DNA from: Sediminibacterium sp. TEGAF015
GTDB taxonomy: Bacteria; Bacteroidota; Bacteroidia; Chitinophagales; Chitinophagaceae
Length of the DNA stretch: 64,000 bases
Assembly: GCF_025997995.1 (NCBI RefSeq)
Contig: NZ_AP026683.1
Coordinates: 2,852,501 to 2,916,500, forward strand
Direction of reading: 5' to 3'
The notes beneath the pieces were generated by a model, which saw only the letters and a program-made list of their open reading frames with translations, did no database searches and was not told the origin of the DNA. Shown here one piece after another: positions 23,679-34,319 of this stretch (its first letter is position 1; every line of letters starts with the position of its first letter). The translations under genes were made by a program, and so were the position numbers.

Positions 23679-23882
23679 AATCAAATAATTGAGTTCCTGT
23701 ATTTGCACAGCAAAGCACAAAAACATTAATAAAACGAAAACGAAATTTTAGCGTAGAAATTATGCCATTCAGTTTATTTAGTGGCGCAGTGGGGAGCTGC
23801 TATACAATGATACGAATAATTGTGAATTAGTTGCTCAATAATTGATTAAATACCGACTTGTTTGTAGCCTTTGAGATGATTT

Positions 23883-23913
23883 AAAAAAAAGGGGCCCGAT
23901 TGTATCGGGCCCC
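23883..23913 (-). terminator. Rho-independent terminator of the OPX gene
   Basis: GGGGCCCGAT (23891-23900), loop TGT, ATCGGGCCCC (23904-23913) is a perfect 10-bp stem. Read on the minus strand it is followed by eight T, a textbook intrinsic terminator 39 bp past the SLBB/OPX stop. A second GC hairpin (GCGCGC...GCGCGC, ~23922-23941) lies between the gene and this terminator. Confidence 0.85.
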
Positions 23914-23952
23914 TTCCTGCCGCGCGCAGTGCCCGCGCGCGACTAAGTTTAT

Positions 23953-26385
23953 TTATTTCGTTGCATTCAAAATACCAATAATGATGGCACCCATACCCAC
24001 TAAGCTGCTGGTTAAGCCCAGAATCTCAGCCGTGGTTAATGGTTTCTTGTTCTTACGTACGGGTACATACAATTCCGCACCCGCTGTTAAGCGAGGATAG
24101 GTTTTGAAGAATACATAGTTGTGCACGGTTTTAATTTTACCATTCGGGTACAAGACATAAGTGCCTTTTTTATTGGCATTTTCTGAGAAACCACCCGATT
24201 CACGAATCAATCTACGAGAAGAAAGTCCACGGAAATAAGGCACTTTCTTCTGTATGTTCACCCCGCCAAAAGCCTGTACCGATGTTGGTGTTTTAGGAAT
24301 GGTAATTACGTCACCTTCTTCTAAGTAAATATCGTCTTCAGAACCTGGATTCTCGATGGCATTACGTAGATTAACCGATAACAATACTTTTTCACGGGTC
24401 AAAGAAGAATCCAAAAACTTCTTGGTTAAAGTATCGGTACTTAATTGCTTCGACAAAGCTTTTTTAATTTCCAATACTTCTCCTTTCAGTGCTTCTTGGT
24501 AGGTATTGCGCAAGAAGAAAGCGGAACCTAAAGAACCTGATTCTAATATACCACCCGCACGCTTGAACAAATCGCTAACGCGGTCTTTTTTGGTATTCAA
24601 TAAATAGGTTCCCGGGAACAATACTTCCCCACTGATGCTTACGGAGCCTGCTGCCTGGTTACGGGGTAGGTTCTTTACATTCACTACATCAAAGGGTTCT
24701 AATTCTATGGTAGCCTGCTTGTTGGTTAAGGTTAAGCTATCGGTCAAATTAAAACGGAAAATGGTATTGTAAACTGCTGTATCAGATAAGGTTTGGTCTT
24801 TGCGGATCCTTCTGAGTACTTCTACTTCTTTTAATGAAGCACGGTCTTTTAATCCACCTGCCAATAAAATCAAGTCCTCAATTTTCATTCCTTCAGAATA
24901 AGAAAAATCGCCGGGCTTATTCAGTTCTCCTGTAATGGTAACGGTTCTGCTCTCCCTTAATTCTGCTTTGCTATACACATGAAGGGAGTCATCATTACGT
25001 AAAGCTAATGCTAAGTCTGTAGCCGACTCTAAGTTTACAGCAGTAACGGTGGTATCTTTAGAAGGATTGGTTCTAAACAACAATGCACGACTTTTAAAAG
25101 CATTCTCTTTCAATTGTGCTGCTTTCAATAAGGCACCTAGGGTTGGATAAGAAGAAACCGCATAGCTGTTTGGGTAGAATACCGCACCGCCTGCGATTAC
25201 GCGATTTTCAAAACGCTTGGGAATGGCACCCACTACAACTGAGTCAGAACTCTTGATAGCAAATTGATTCAACTGATTGTATTCTACGTTTAGAATGGAT
25301 TTACCCAAATCGCCAAAACGTTGAATGGTTATTCTATTTTTGTTGGCAGAGTCTGCAAAACCTGCTGCGTATTTTTCAATAACAGTAGCCAAGTTTTCGC
25401 CTTGCTCTGATTCATAAATGGCTGGTCTTTTCACCGCTCCATTTACAAATAAACGAACCGCATAGGGATGCACTTTAATGATATCGTCGTCTTTTAATAA
25501 AACGTTCTTGGTAAGGTCACCGTTCAATAAGAAATCGTATAAATCGAAAGTGACGATTTTCTTGCCATTGCGGATCAAATCAATTTTACGGAAAGAACCA
25601 TTGGTTGATGGGCCGCCTGACGCATACAAGGCATTGGCCAAAGTTGCCAAGGAAGAGAGCTCATAAGTGCCCGGTTGTTTTACTTCGCCAATTAGGGTAA
25701 CACGAATGCTTCTGATTTGTCCCAAGCTTACTTGTAAAAAAGTATTGCCCGTTTTTAACCCTGGATAGGTTTTGGCCATTACGTTTCTTAATTTGGTCTT
25801 GGCTTCATCTACAGTAAGACCTGCCAATACCACAGGTCCAATATTCGGGATACGAATCTGCCCTTCGGTATTGATTTTATACTTAGAAGTTTTCTCAGAG
25901 AAACCATAAATATCGATGGACAATTCATCGTCTACACCCAATACATAATTGCTAGGGGTAGCAGTACGCATATTGGGTTCGAAAGTAAGGTTGGCATTGG
26001 AGAAAAATTCGGAACCGAAAATTTGTAAGCCTTCTTTCTCTTCTTTTTTAAATTCATTTTTACCACTAAATGGCTTGCGAGATTCGTAAGAAGCCCCACT
26101 GGTCTTTTGTGCACCTGTTGCACCCGCTCCCATACTACCCATACGGGCTTTGATCTGGGCGATTTGCGCATCTGATAATCCTCTCTGTTTGGCTTTGGCT
26201 TCCAATTCCGCTTCGGAAAGTCCACTCAATTGCGCCTGTTGTAAATAGGCCTGAAACTGTGCATCCGATAAGGCATTGATATCCATGCTTGATACCTGAG
26301 GAATCGTAGGCAACTGTGCAAAAACGAACTGCGTTGAGGTAAAGAACAATCCCATCAACAATGCTTTCATCCAAATTTTCTTCAT
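23953..26385 (-). CDS. SLBB-domain outer-membrane polysaccharide exporter (Wza/OPX family)
   Basis: The protein has 810 residues from the ATG at 26385 (MKKIWMKALL, signal peptide ending FAQ). A helical N-region (~30-85, LSDAQFQAYLQQ, then LSEAELEAKAKQRGLSDAQI) precedes the Poly_export domain (~140-230; YVLGVDDELSIDIYGF, then INTEGQIRIPNIGPV). Several SLBB repeats follow (each beginning near LIGEVKQPGTYEL, ITGELNKPGDFSY, ISGEVLFPGTYLL), and a C-terminal membrane helix (GLTSSLVGMGAIIIGIL) like the Wza pore helix. It exports capsule or exopolysaccharide across the outer membrane. It sits between porU and porV, 79 bp after porU, while the polysaccharide synthesis genes start ~9 kb away. Confidence 0.88.
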   Translation of the reverse strand: MKKIWMKALLMGLFFTSTQFVFAQLPTIPQVSSMDINALSDAQFQAYLQQAQLSGLSEAELEAKAKQRGLSDAQIAQIKARMGSMGAGATGAQKTSGASYESRKPFSGKNEFKKEEKEGLQIFGSEFFSNANLTFEPNMRTATPSNYVLGVDDELSIDIYGFSEKTSKYKINTEGQIRIPNIGPVVLAGLTVDEAKTKLRNVMAKTYPGLKTGNTFLQVSLGQIRSIRVTLIGEVKQPGTYELSSLATLANALYASGGPSTNGSFRKIDLIRNGKKIVTFDLYDFLLNGDLTKNVLLKDDDIIKVHPYAVRLFVNGAVKRPAIYESEQGENLATVIEKYAAGFADSANKNRITIQRFGDLGKSILNVEYNQLNQFAIKSSDSVVVGAIPKRFENRVIAGGAVFYPNSYAVSSYPTLGALLKAAQLKENAFKSRALLFRTNPSKDTTVTAVNLESATDLALALRNDDSLHVYSKAELRESRTVTITGELNKPGDFSYSEGMKIEDLILLAGGLKDRASLKEVEVLRRIRKDQTLSDTAVYNTIFRFNLTDSLTLTNKQATIELEPFDVVNVKNLPRNQAAGSVSISGEVLFPGTYLLNTKKDRVSDLFKRAGGILESGSLGSAFFLRNTYQEALKGEVLEIKKALSKQLSTDTLTKKFLDSSLTREKVLLSVNLRNAIENPGSEDDIYLEEGDVITIPKTPTSVQAFGGVNIQKKVPYFRGLSSRRLIRESGGFSENANKKGTYVLYPNGKIKTVHNYVFFKTYPRLTAGAELYVPVRKNKKPLTTAEILGLTSSLVGMGAIIIGILNATK

Positions 26386-26464
26386 GTGAACTATTTTATA
26401 CAACTATTTTACAAATTTAAAAGGTGGGGGATTGGGGGCGAAGATAGCCCGAAAACCCTAATAC

Positions 26465-29400
26465 TCAAAGAATGATGATTTGTCCGGCAGCTGATTGTTT
26501 GCCCAGATTTGGGTTGCCAGCAACGGAAACCCATAACCGATAAAAATATATACCCGGGGTGCATTTTCTCCCTTGTTGGGTAGTACCGTCCCAGGAAACT
26601 TCGATATTGCGGGTGCCTTGGGTGTTCACCGTCCTGCGAATTTGTTTTACGGCGGCACCCGCCGCATCCACTATTTCAATTTGCAGTTCCAAATCGGTAT
26701 TGGGTTGGTTGTGTTCAAATCCAAAAACAGTGGTCCCTCCCAAAGCTTTAAAGGGATTGGGAAAATTACGCACCGCAGCAATTTTAAGCTGTTCTTTTTT
26801 GGATACCACAAAGTCTAAGGTCGCAGTGTTGCTATTGTTTACCAGGTCCCAGGCTTTGAGTTGTATCTGGTGTTTTCCAGGGGGGAGTTGTTGCAGCTGA
26901 TAGCGCAAAGTCCCACGCTGGTATTGGTTCAGCTCATTGCTGAAAAAAGAATTCAATACGATGCTGTTGCGCTGGTCGCCATTGAGCATTACAACTATAT
27001 CGTGCCCAATACCATTGCCTGTTGCGTTGATACCCGAAGTGTCAAATAATTGAGCAATCAGTATAGGGTTTTCACTAGTGATGCCACCGTTTTTAAACGC
27101 TTCGTCATTTAGGAAAAGGTCGATTTCCGGACCCGTGGTATCACGGGTAGTATTTACCGAATTTCCCGCGAGACGAAGGGGCAAAGCACCCGACGCAGGT
27201 TGGATTCTAGAATTGATAGATGGAGAAAAGCTGCCTGTTCTTTCTGCATAGCATTTCAAGTTAGCTTTATTCGGGCCAAAGGAAATATCTCGTGGCACTT
27301 TCAAAACAATCTTGAACGCTCCATTGATAACGCTGGCTTTCCCATTGAACAAAATGGTTTTCTCGGTGGAATAGCCTGTGCGGGGACTTTCCAGAGAATT
27401 GCCCAAAGTAAAAACGGTTTGGGGTTGATCATACAATTGAACAGTAACGATTCCATTGTAATCACTGGCAATATTTCCGTTACCATAGTTGATTTGTCCA
27501 CTGATTTCGTAAGTCTGTAAAGTCAATAAACTATCTGTAAAAGGAATGATCCGCCCCGTATTTTTTTCTTTGATTTGGGTAATTTGAATCGGTAGCTCGG
27601 GCAAAGCCAACTGTAAAGCTGGGTCGCCTAGTAATACAAATTTTCTGCTGTTCAAAGGGTCTCCACTGGTCTGTGCATTGCTTTGGTTGCTTAGGTTTTT
27701 AGCTATCCGAACGGCTTCGCCTAAAGAACGATACAAGGGGCCATTGATGCCTCCCACAGCATTGCTTTGTAAAGGTTCTAATGCAGCCTTAATAAAATTT
27801 TGGTTCATAATACGATTGCTATAGGCAAAAACCAAACGGCTAGTGGTCAGAAGCGCAATGGCTCCATTGTTATTGCCGTATAAAAGAGGGCGAGCGATCG
27901 AAGCTTTCCCCGGTTGATCAAAGGGATCAAAATCGCAACTAGCTGTAATGAATAAAGGGAGTTTATCGGGATTATTGAAACGATTGATTTCATTGGCACT
28001 GATCACCGCTTCTTCTGATAAACGCAAATGATTGCCGTGGCCAGAATAGTTGACAATTAATGCACCCGCTAATACTTGGTTCACAATGGCATCGCTCACT
28101 GCTGGGTAACGGGCGCCCCCTGCACCACTAACTAAGGGATAGGCATCTAAATAAATTTTGTTGGCGTTCAATGAGGGGTTGGCTGCTAATGCAGTACCCG
28201 CAATGCTTTCCGCGTCGTTTAAGTGTAGGTTCTGGTCTTTGTCGTCTGCAATAAACAACAATTGACTGCGCCAGGCATTGTCTGTATTGACTCTAGAGGT
28301 ATCGTTATTGCTGGGCGATTGATGATACCGAATCAGTTTGTTGATGTATTGATTGGCTTCTGTTAAGTTGCTAACGGGTATGCGACCTACCGCAATAGAT
28401 AAAGGTGCATCATTGAGTTGATTTACATCGTCGCCGTTGTTGAGTAAAGCATAAAAATCATCAGAAGTATACGAGAGTAGGGGCGATACACTATTGCTAC
28501 TTTGAAAAGTGGGAATCAAATTACGCTCGTTGTATTGCGCATTTTGTAAAATGTTTTTTGGGTCATAGGTACCTGCCCCAAAAAGTACAACGTATTGCAA
28601 TGTCTTGCCATTGGCAGTAGAGGCAGGTTTAGAATTATCGAAAAATAGTTTAATGCCATTGCGAATAGCTGCAGGGTCGGGAATACCTGCCCCAAATTCA
28701 TTGTAGAACTGGGATGTGGTAATGACGGCATCTTTATATCCATACTGACTTTGGTGAAAAGCCGCTAATCGACTGGCTGCGGATAGGAGCGAGGGGTGTA
28801 CTACAATGATTCCATTGAAATCGTTTGTGCCAAATGCAGGGGCATTAGGGTTGGTGGCCCCTTTGGCCAATCCTATCAAGTTCTGATTGGGTACAATTGG
28901 ATTATTGGGGATTATGGGTGTTAAAGCTTGCGAAGGGTTAAAACACGCAAAGTTTTCTCGTATTTCTAAGGAGTGTTTGTAGGTGATTTCACTGCCCAAG
29001 TTGGTGGTTTCTACTAGGGTTGGATGCAAGGGGTTCGTTATATTCCACACTCGGGTATCTGCGGGAAATACGATGGGAGCGCCGTTATTTAACGGAGCGG
29101 AAATTCGAAATAAGGCCGTGGAATCACTGGGGAAAAATCCAGTATTTCGCCCCGTGTTTTCACGGGTGATAGTATAGTAAAAACCTTGATTAGGGCTGGG
29201 CGGTATAAGCCTTTTTAGACCTAGAATACTAAACCGATTCAGCCAACCTTCTGCTCCATTGGCATTTCCAGAAAATTGAAATTGTACCGACAAAAAATTC
29301 GTATTACCCAATGAAGAAAGGGCAAGAGCGCTAAGGGTTTTGGCTTCTCTGGCATAGTCATCCAAGAGCCCGCCCGATACTCCCGCCAAGGAAATATTTT

Positions 29401-30097
29401 GAGTCAATTGACCATTTATGGAAAGGTTAAATTGAGAAGCAGCCCCAATGGAACGGGCAGTCACATGCGAGTATAATTGAATATTCGTATTGGGCAAGGC
29501 ATTTGACCATGGCACAGAAAATGTTCGAGTAGAATTGTTTGCCGTGAAGTTTTCACCCACCCATTCTTTGCCACTAGATAATAGATTCAGTCTATTGTTT
29601 TCGTAAGCATAGGTATCTGTATAGGTGTTTATCGCGGTAAAAACAGGTCGATTGTCTGGAATGGCATTGCCGATCCTTTTAGGATTACCAGTGCTATTGA
29701 GGGTTATAAAATACCAGGCAGTATCCGAATACAGGTTCTTGATAAAATCCAATCGTCCAGTCGCTGTATCGTATTTCCATTGATGGGGGCCAGCAGCATA
29801 AAATAACACGTAATTAGGCCCCGTTTCTATGGGTATTTCAACTAAACCATTGAGGAAATTACTATCCACTTTCTCAGATAGCATACCCCCGGCTTTACCA
29901 AAGATTCGAAGGGTATTGTTAGGAAAAGGAATGCCCGTTAACCCTAACGATTTTAGCTGAGCAGTATCAATTTTATAAATGCCTGATTGGGTAATACCGA
30001 TTCTTGCCGATTGACCAAGCAACGATATATTCCATAACAGTGAGATTGCGCAAATGAAAACTGTTTTTAAAGAATATGTATGGAATATTTTGAACAA
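26465..30097 (-). CDS. porU: Type IX secretion sortase PorU (C25 peptidase family)
   Basis: The 1210-residue protein starts with TTG at 30097 (no in-frame ATG near; a signal peptide follows directly). A large beta-rich N-half precedes the gingipain-type C25 domain (~425-840) with the catalytic pair H687 in YSGHGNH and C721 in ITASCDF, 34 residues apart as expected for the family. The C-terminal ~100 residues (RNFPNPFKALGGTTVFGFE) are a T9SS/FlgD-like beta domain. PorU removes C-terminal sorting domains from T9SS cargo and links the cargo to A-LPS or another anchor, working with PorV. The OPX gene follows closely in the same direction, so co-transcription is likely. Confidence 0.93.
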   Translation of the reverse strand: MFKIFHTYSLKTVFICAISLLWNISLLGQSARIGITQSGIYKIDTAQLKSLGLTGIPFPNNTLRIFGKAGGMLSEKVDSNFLNGLVEIPIETGPNYVLFYAAGPHQWKYDTATGRLDFIKNLYSDTAWYFITLNSTGNPKRIGNAIPDNRPVFTAINTYTDTYAYENNRLNLLSSGKEWVGENFTANNSTRTFSVPWSNALPNTNIQLYSHVTARSIGAASQFNLSINGQLTQNISLAGVSGGLLDDYAREAKTLSALALSSLGNTNFLSVQFQFSGNANGAEGWLNRFSILGLKRLIPPSPNQGFYYTITRENTGRNTGFFPSDSTALFRISAPLNNGAPIVFPADTRVWNITNPLHPTLVETTNLGSEITYKHSLEIRENFACFNPSQALTPIIPNNPIVPNQNLIGLAKGATNPNAPAFGTNDFNGIIVVHPSLLSAASRLAAFHQSQYGYKDAVITTSQFYNEFGAGIPDPAAIRNGIKLFFDNSKPASTANGKTLQYVVLFGAGTYDPKNILQNAQYNERNLIPTFQSSNSVSPLLSYTSDDFYALLNNGDDVNQLNDAPLSIAVGRIPVSNLTEANQYINKLIRYHQSPSNNDTSRVNTDNAWRSQLLFIADDKDQNLHLNDAESIAGTALAANPSLNANKIYLDAYPLVSGAGGARYPAVSDAIVNQVLAGALIVNYSGHGNHLRLSEEAVISANEINRFNNPDKLPLFITASCDFDPFDQPGKASIARPLLYGNNNGAIALLTTSRLVFAYSNRIMNQNFIKAALEPLQSNAVGGINGPLYRSLGEAVRIAKNLSNQSNAQTSGDPLNSRKFVLLGDPALQLALPELPIQITQIKEKNTGRIIPFTDSLLTLQTYEISGQINYGNGNIASDYNGIVTVQLYDQPQTVFTLGNSLESPRTGYSTEKTILFNGKASVINGAFKIVLKVPRDISFGPNKANLKCYAERTGSFSPSINSRIQPASGALPLRLAGNSVNTTRDTTGPEIDLFLNDEAFKNGGITSENPILIAQLFDTSGINATGNGIGHDIVVMLNGDQRNSIVLNSFFSNELNQYQRGTLRYQLQQLPPGKHQIQLKAWDLVNNSNTATLDFVVSKKEQLKIAAVRNFPNPFKALGGTTVFGFEHNQPNTDLELQIEIVDAAGAAVKQIRRTVNTQGTRNIEVSWDGTTQQGRKCTPGIYFYRLWVSVAGNPNLGKQSAAGQIIIL

Positions 30098-30129
30098 GTC
30101 AATAAGATTTTAAACAACTATTTAATTAC

Positions 30130-31530
30130 TTATTTATAAACATAACAATATGGTACGTATTTGTTTTCATACAATAATCTTAAATTCTTTGCATTAAAAG
30201 GTGGCATATGATCACCTACAATTAAAACTTTTTGAAATCTTGTAGAATCTAATTCTTGAGCTACATACCCAAGAAAACTTATGATTCTTTGCATTTGTGC
30301 ATTAGCCTCTGTTAAATTTCCAGAATTATTACCAAAAGGCAATTTGTAATTAGTGCCAATAAAATTATTATCATTAAATGGTAAATGAGAGTTTACTGTT
30401 AACAAATAGGAAAAGCATTTAGAATATTTTTTTGATTCATTTTGTAAAAAATCAAATGTAAATTCATCTTGAATTGATATAAAGGGGCTCTCTGAATTTA
30501 AGCTTAATTTATATGCATATTTTTCTTGCAAAGTTTCACCAAAAAACATCTGGTTAATCCCTAGGTTTTTCCACCATAAATTCCTCTCAAACATACTCCC
30601 ATTATATGAATGAGCAGCAATCGTATTGTATCCTTGTTTTTTTTTAATATCAAAGATGGAGTTAATACTCTTTTTATGAATATAATATTTATAATCCCCG
30701 CTACTATTTAATAATTCTCTTAATTCTGCTCTTGTTGTACTGCCCTCAAATGATGTAATTCCCCATTTTATTTTCCAGTGATTCCTTTTAAAATTTTCTG
30801 AAATGATCTTTTCAATATTTTTTTTGTCATTTACATTTTTTAGTAATCCGAAAGATTCAATGAGTATCAACAATTGATTACCTGAAGAATCATTTTTGAA
30901 AACTTCAAATGTAACGGACTGCTTTTTGTTTAGTTGAGGTTCTTTAACGGTAACATTAACATTAATGATGAAATCCAATAATGGTTTAGAAGTTAAGCTA
31001 GCAATATTGCCATCATAAAATGTCTGCGTTAATTTGGTATTAATTTTGGTAGAACCATTAGCAAAATCTAAGACATATATTATAGAAATCGCAATCAAGA
31101 AGAATTTAATAATCCTTTTGTCTTTTTTTAATTTAGGTTTAAGTTTCTTTAGTACATATAACATGAAGAAGATTACAGCTAAACAGCAAATCAAAAGTAA
31201 AACTTGATTATTTGATAGGTTATAATTTTCGAAAAATTTGAAGGTGCTTAAGAATTCATTGTAGTTAAATAAAAAAAGTTTAGATAAAGAGTAGGTTATG
31301 TCAGAAAAAATGATAACGATAAAAAGAAACCATATAAGGTAAATATTAACTGAAAAACAGATAAGAGGTAGTAGAAAAAAATAATCATAATAAATAAGTG
31401 GCCTTTCTAAATTCATCCAAAGCTGCAGTATTAGTGAGATTAAATTTGGTGATAGTAATATCGTAATTACTATAAATTCATCTGCCAGCTTAAAGTTTGA
31501 ATTATTATTTAGGGGAATCTTTATACTCAT
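30130..31530 (-). CDS. LtaS/EptA-like sulfatase-fold membrane phosphotransferase
   Basis: The 466-residue protein has five or so membrane helices in the first ~155 residues. The periplasmic catalytic domain shows metal-binding E225 in LILIESFG, a likely nucleophile Thr265 in GSTTRAELRE, NSHLPF, and IVGDHMPPF near the C-terminus. It shares layout and motifs with the protein at 8757-10373 but lacks the Pro/Ala-rich insert. The family transfers phosphoglycerol or phosphoethanolamine head groups from phospholipids. Its start overlaps the stop of the CDP-alcohol phosphotransferase gene by four bases, so the two are translationally coupled and probably act in one pathway. The DNA is distinctly more AT-rich than that of porU. 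Confidence 0.75.
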   Translation of the reverse strand: MSIKIPLNNNSNFKLADEFIVITILLSPNLISLILQLWMNLERPLIYYDYFFLLPLICFSVNIYLIWFLFIVIIFSDITYSLSKLFLFNYNEFLSTFKFFENYNLSNNQVLLLICCLAVIFFMLYVLKKLKPKLKKDKRIIKFFLIAISIIYVLDFANGSTKINTKLTQTFYDGNIASLTSKPLLDFIINVNVTVKEPQLNKKQSVTFEVFKNDSSGNQLLILIESFGLLKNVNDKKNIEKIISENFKRNHWKIKWGITSFEGSTTRAELRELLNSSGDYKYYIHKKSINSIFDIKKKQGYNTIAAHSYNGSMFERNLWWKNLGINQMFFGETLQEKYAYKLSLNSESPFISIQDEFTFDFLQNESKKYSKCFSYLLTVNSHLPFNDNNFIGTNYKLPFGNNSGNLTEANAQMQRIISFLGYVAQELDSTRFQKVLIVGDHMPPFNAKNLRLLYENKYVPYCYVYK

Positions 31531-32048
31531 TGTTTAATTGAAAGAATAAATGAAGAATAACTAGTAACTAGTATTAAAATCTCAAGTGTGTATTTTAATA
31601 TTGGAATTGACATGGATAAATATTGGGTAGTTGCTAAACTTATAAATAATATATACAAAAGAAATGTTTTTGTTTTGCCTAAAATATTTGATGTAGGACT
31701 AATTTTATTCAGTCCACGCAGGAGTAAAATGAGTGCTTCTCTAATTAAAATTAACAAAATAAAAAGTGTTGAAAGCTGCTCTTTTTTTACATAAAAAAAT
31801 AGAAAAAAAATCAAAACCAGTTTATCAATGTACTGATCTAATTTCTCACCTTTTACTGTTGTGACATTCCATTTACGAGCAATATAGCCATCTAAAAAGT
31901 CAGAAATGCCAATCCAGATAGTTAATAAAATTGTGAAAACCGAACTTTCAATGAAATAAATCGGTATTAATGTGAGCATTCGACTTATCGTTATCAATGT
32001 AACAATTTTGTATCGAATAATTTTTACTGATGAAGAAACTAATTTCAT
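31527..32048 (-). CDS. CDP-alcohol phosphatidyltransferase family protein
   Basis: The protein has 173 residues from the ATG at 32048; a GTG at 32078 would add 10. The full signature DG-x2-AR-x8-G-x3-D-x3-D is present: D53, G54, A57, R58, G67, D71, D75. Five to six membrane helices surround it. The family joins CDP-diacylglycerol (or another CDP-alcohol) to an alcohol such as glycerol-phosphate, serine or inositol in the inner membrane. Coupled to the LtaS/EptA-like gene, it may make the phospholipid donor which that enzyme uses (inference). The substrate cannot be read from sequence. Confidence 0.85.
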   Translation of the reverse strand: MKLVSSSVKIIRYKIVTLITISRMLTLIPIYFIESSVFTILLTIWIGISDFLDGYIARKWNVTTVKGEKLDQYIDKLVLIFFLFFYVKKEQLSTLFILLILIREALILLLRGLNKISPTSNILGKTKTFLLYILFISLATTQYLSMSIPILKYTLEILILVTSYSSFILSIKQ

Positions 32049-32274
32049 ATTATTCTCACTAATAAATCTGTTGGACACTATAACATTATTATATAGTCAC
32101 AAATCTGAAAATAGTATTAATGAGCAATATTCTTATATATTATTATTTTTATATATTTTTAATGTTATCTTAAATTAAGATTTTGCTAACTAATAATTCT
32201 ATACATTCGTTGTTATAAAAAAACGAATTTTATAGGCTAATTATACACTCTAATCAGTATAACAAACAAAGACA

Positions 32275-33840
32275 ATGCAGGTAAATAAATTTGTGCGGAA
32301 CACCGTTTTATTGGTTTCCCTAATGAGTGTAGCTACATCTTGTAGTCTTTTCAAAGGAAAAAAAGAGAAATCCACTGCCACTGGATGGAACTATAATGAC
32401 CAGCAATTTGGGAACTTCAATGTGGTGAAACCCAAGGATATCCAAACCGCTCCCGGATTGGTTTTTGTGCAGGGTGGTACCTTTACTATGGGTGCTACGC
32501 AAGAAGACATCATGGGGGATTGGAACAATATTCCACATCGTGTAACAGTTAACTCCTTCTTTATTGATAAATACGAAGTAAGCAACCTTAACTACCGCGA
32601 ATACTTGTATTGGTTGGAAGGCACGTTTGGGGCTGCTGGCATGGATTCCATGGTAACCCAGGCATTACCTGATACTTTAGTTTGGAGAGAAGAGCTAGCC
32701 TATAACGAGCCAATGGTTGAATATTATTTCCGCCATCCTTCCTATAATAATTACCCTGTAGTAGGTGTAACCTGGTTACAAGCCACAGAATACTGTAAAT
32801 GGAGAACCGACCGTGTTAATGAATTGGCTTTAATCAAAAAAGGATTTTTAGACGGGAAGACACAAATCAAGAAAACTTTGAACGGTGCTGGTCAGGACAA
32901 TTTTAATACCAAGGCTTATTTGTTGGGTGAATACCAAGCTGTACCTGGTAAAGATGTTACCTCAAAGAAAAATCCTTTGAAAGACGCACAAGGAAGACCT
33001 AGGACTGTTGCTAAGTTTGAAGATGGTTTGATGTTTGGGGATTACCGTTTGCCAACAGAAGCAGAGTGGGAATATGCTGCTTATGGATATATCATGGAGA
33101 ATCCACAACGTAAGAGCAACAAGGGTATCAAAGGAGAAGAGTTGATTGCCAACAAATCCATTTATGCCTGGAGAAATGATGGCTATGATAATTTAAGAGC
33201 TACCAAGAAGGGTGCTGCACAAGGATCTTTCTTAGCCAACTTTAAGAGAGGAACGGGAGACAATATGGGTGTTGCGGGTGGCTTGAACGATAATGCGGCC
33301 GTAACTGCGGAAGTAGATCAGTTTGTACCAAATGGGTATGGTATTTACAATATGAGCGGTAACGTGAGTGAGTGGGTGGCAGATATCTACAGACCTTTGA
33401 CCAACTCTGAAGCAGAAGACTTTAACCCATTTAGAGGTAACGTTTTCCAGCAGATAGATATGAGTGGTGGACAAGGCAATTTGAGAGATGATAAGGGTAG
33501 AATCAAAATGAAGCCTGAACCCGATTCTGTAACCCGTAACAGAAGAAATTACCAAAAAGCCAACGCGTTAAATTACTTAGACGGCGATTCATTAAGCAAT
33601 GTGAACTATGGATACGGCATCACTACTTTGATTTCTGATAAATCAAGAGTTTATAAAGGTGGTAGTTGGAATGATCGTGCGTACTGGTTAAGCCCAGGTA
33701 CACGCCGTTTCCTACAAGAAGACGAAAGCACGAACACCATCGGTTTTCGTTGTGCCATGAGTCATTATGGTGCACCTGAAGGTATAGGTAAAGGTGCCAA
33801 GACGGGTAATAATTTCCCAGCAAGAAGAAATAAAAGATAA
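32275..33840 (+). CDS. gldJ: Gliding motility / type IX secretion lipoprotein GldJ
   Basis: The 521-residue protein has a lipoprotein signal (lipobox VATSC). [26 protein letters not shown] and [15 protein letters not shown] match the start of GldJ. The FGE-sulfatase/SUMF1 fold continues with [49 protein letters not shown] and the end segment [21 protein letters not shown]. GldJ works with GldK at the outer-membrane/periplasmic ring of T9SS and is needed for gliding in Flavobacterium. GldK was considered, but the TGW...DWNN pattern favours GldJ. It lies 5 bp before ispF. The 226-bp divergent AT-rich region upstream holds its promoter, but no clear TAnnTTTG box was found. Confidence 0.9.
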   Translation: MQVNKFVRNTVLLVSLMSVATSCSLFKGKKEKSTATGWNYNDQQFGNFNVVKPKDIQTAPGLVFVQGGTFTMGATQEDIMGDWNNIPHRVTVNSFFIDKYEVSNLNYREYLYWLEGTFGAAGMDSMVTQALPDTLVWREELAYNEPMVEYYFRHPSYNNYPVVGVTWLQATEYCKWRTDRVNELALIKKGFLDGKTQIKKTLNGAGQDNFNTKAYLLGEYQAVPGKDVTSKKNPLKDAQGRPRTVAKFEDGLMFGDYRLPTEAEWEYAAYGYIMENPQRKSNKGIKGEELIANKSIYAWRNDGYDNLRATKKGAAQGSFLANFKRGTGDNMGVAGGLNDNAAVTAEVDQFVPNGYGIYNMSGNVSEWVADIYRPLTNSEAEDFNPFRGNVFQQIDMSGGQGNLRDDKGRIKMKPEPDSVTRNRRNYQKANALNYLDGDSLSNVNYGYGITTLISDKSRVYKGGSWNDRAYWLSPGTRRFLQEDESTNTIGFRCAMSHYGAPEGIGKGAKTGNNFPARRNKR

Positions 33841-33845
33841 TCGCT

Positions 33846-34319
33846 ATGCGCATAGGCTATGGGATTGATTTCCATCAATTGGTGGAAGGTAGAGACCTTA
33901 TGATTGGAGGCGTGAAAATTCCTCATACCAAGGGTGCTCTGGGTCACAGCGACGCCGATGTTTTGCTACATGCTATTTGTGATGCTTTGTTAGGGGCAGC
34001 TTGTTTAGGCGATATTGGAGTTCACTTTCCAGATACTTCTGCTGAATTCAAGAATATTGACAGCAAAATTTTATTGGCTAAGACCAAAGACTTGATTGCT
34101 GCAGAAGGCTATTCCATAGTCAATATTGACGCTTCCCTTTGCTTGGAAAAACCCAAAATAAAACCCCATATTCCTGCCATGCAAGAAACCATTGCTAATA
34201 TCTTGGGTATAGGAATAAGAGATATTTCTATTAAAGCTACTACCACTGAGAAAATGGGCTTTGTAGGAAGAGAAGAGGGTTTGGTGGCACATGCGGTTTG
34301 TTTGCTTCAGTCTAAATGA
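33846..34319 (+). CDS. ispF: 2-C-methyl-D-erythritol 2,4-cyclodiphosphate synthase
   Basis: IspF converts CDP-ME 2-phosphate to MEcPP in the non-mevalonate isoprenoid pathway. All 157 residues of the family are present: GYGIDFH with metal ligands D8/H10, [20 protein letters not shown] with the third ligand His, [10 protein letters not shown], and the C-terminal [13 protein letters not shown]. The ATG at 33846 follows gldJ by 5 bp, and the stop overlaps the next gene by four bases (ATGA), so this is a three-gene operon. Confidence 0.96.
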   Translation: MRIGYGIDFHQLVEGRDLMIGGVKIPHTKGALGHSDADVLLHAICDALLGAACLGDIGVHFPDTSAEFKNIDSKILLAKTKDLIAAEGYSIVNIDASLCLEKPKIKPHIPAMQETIANILGIGIRDISIKATTTEKMGFVGREEGLVAHAVCLLQSK

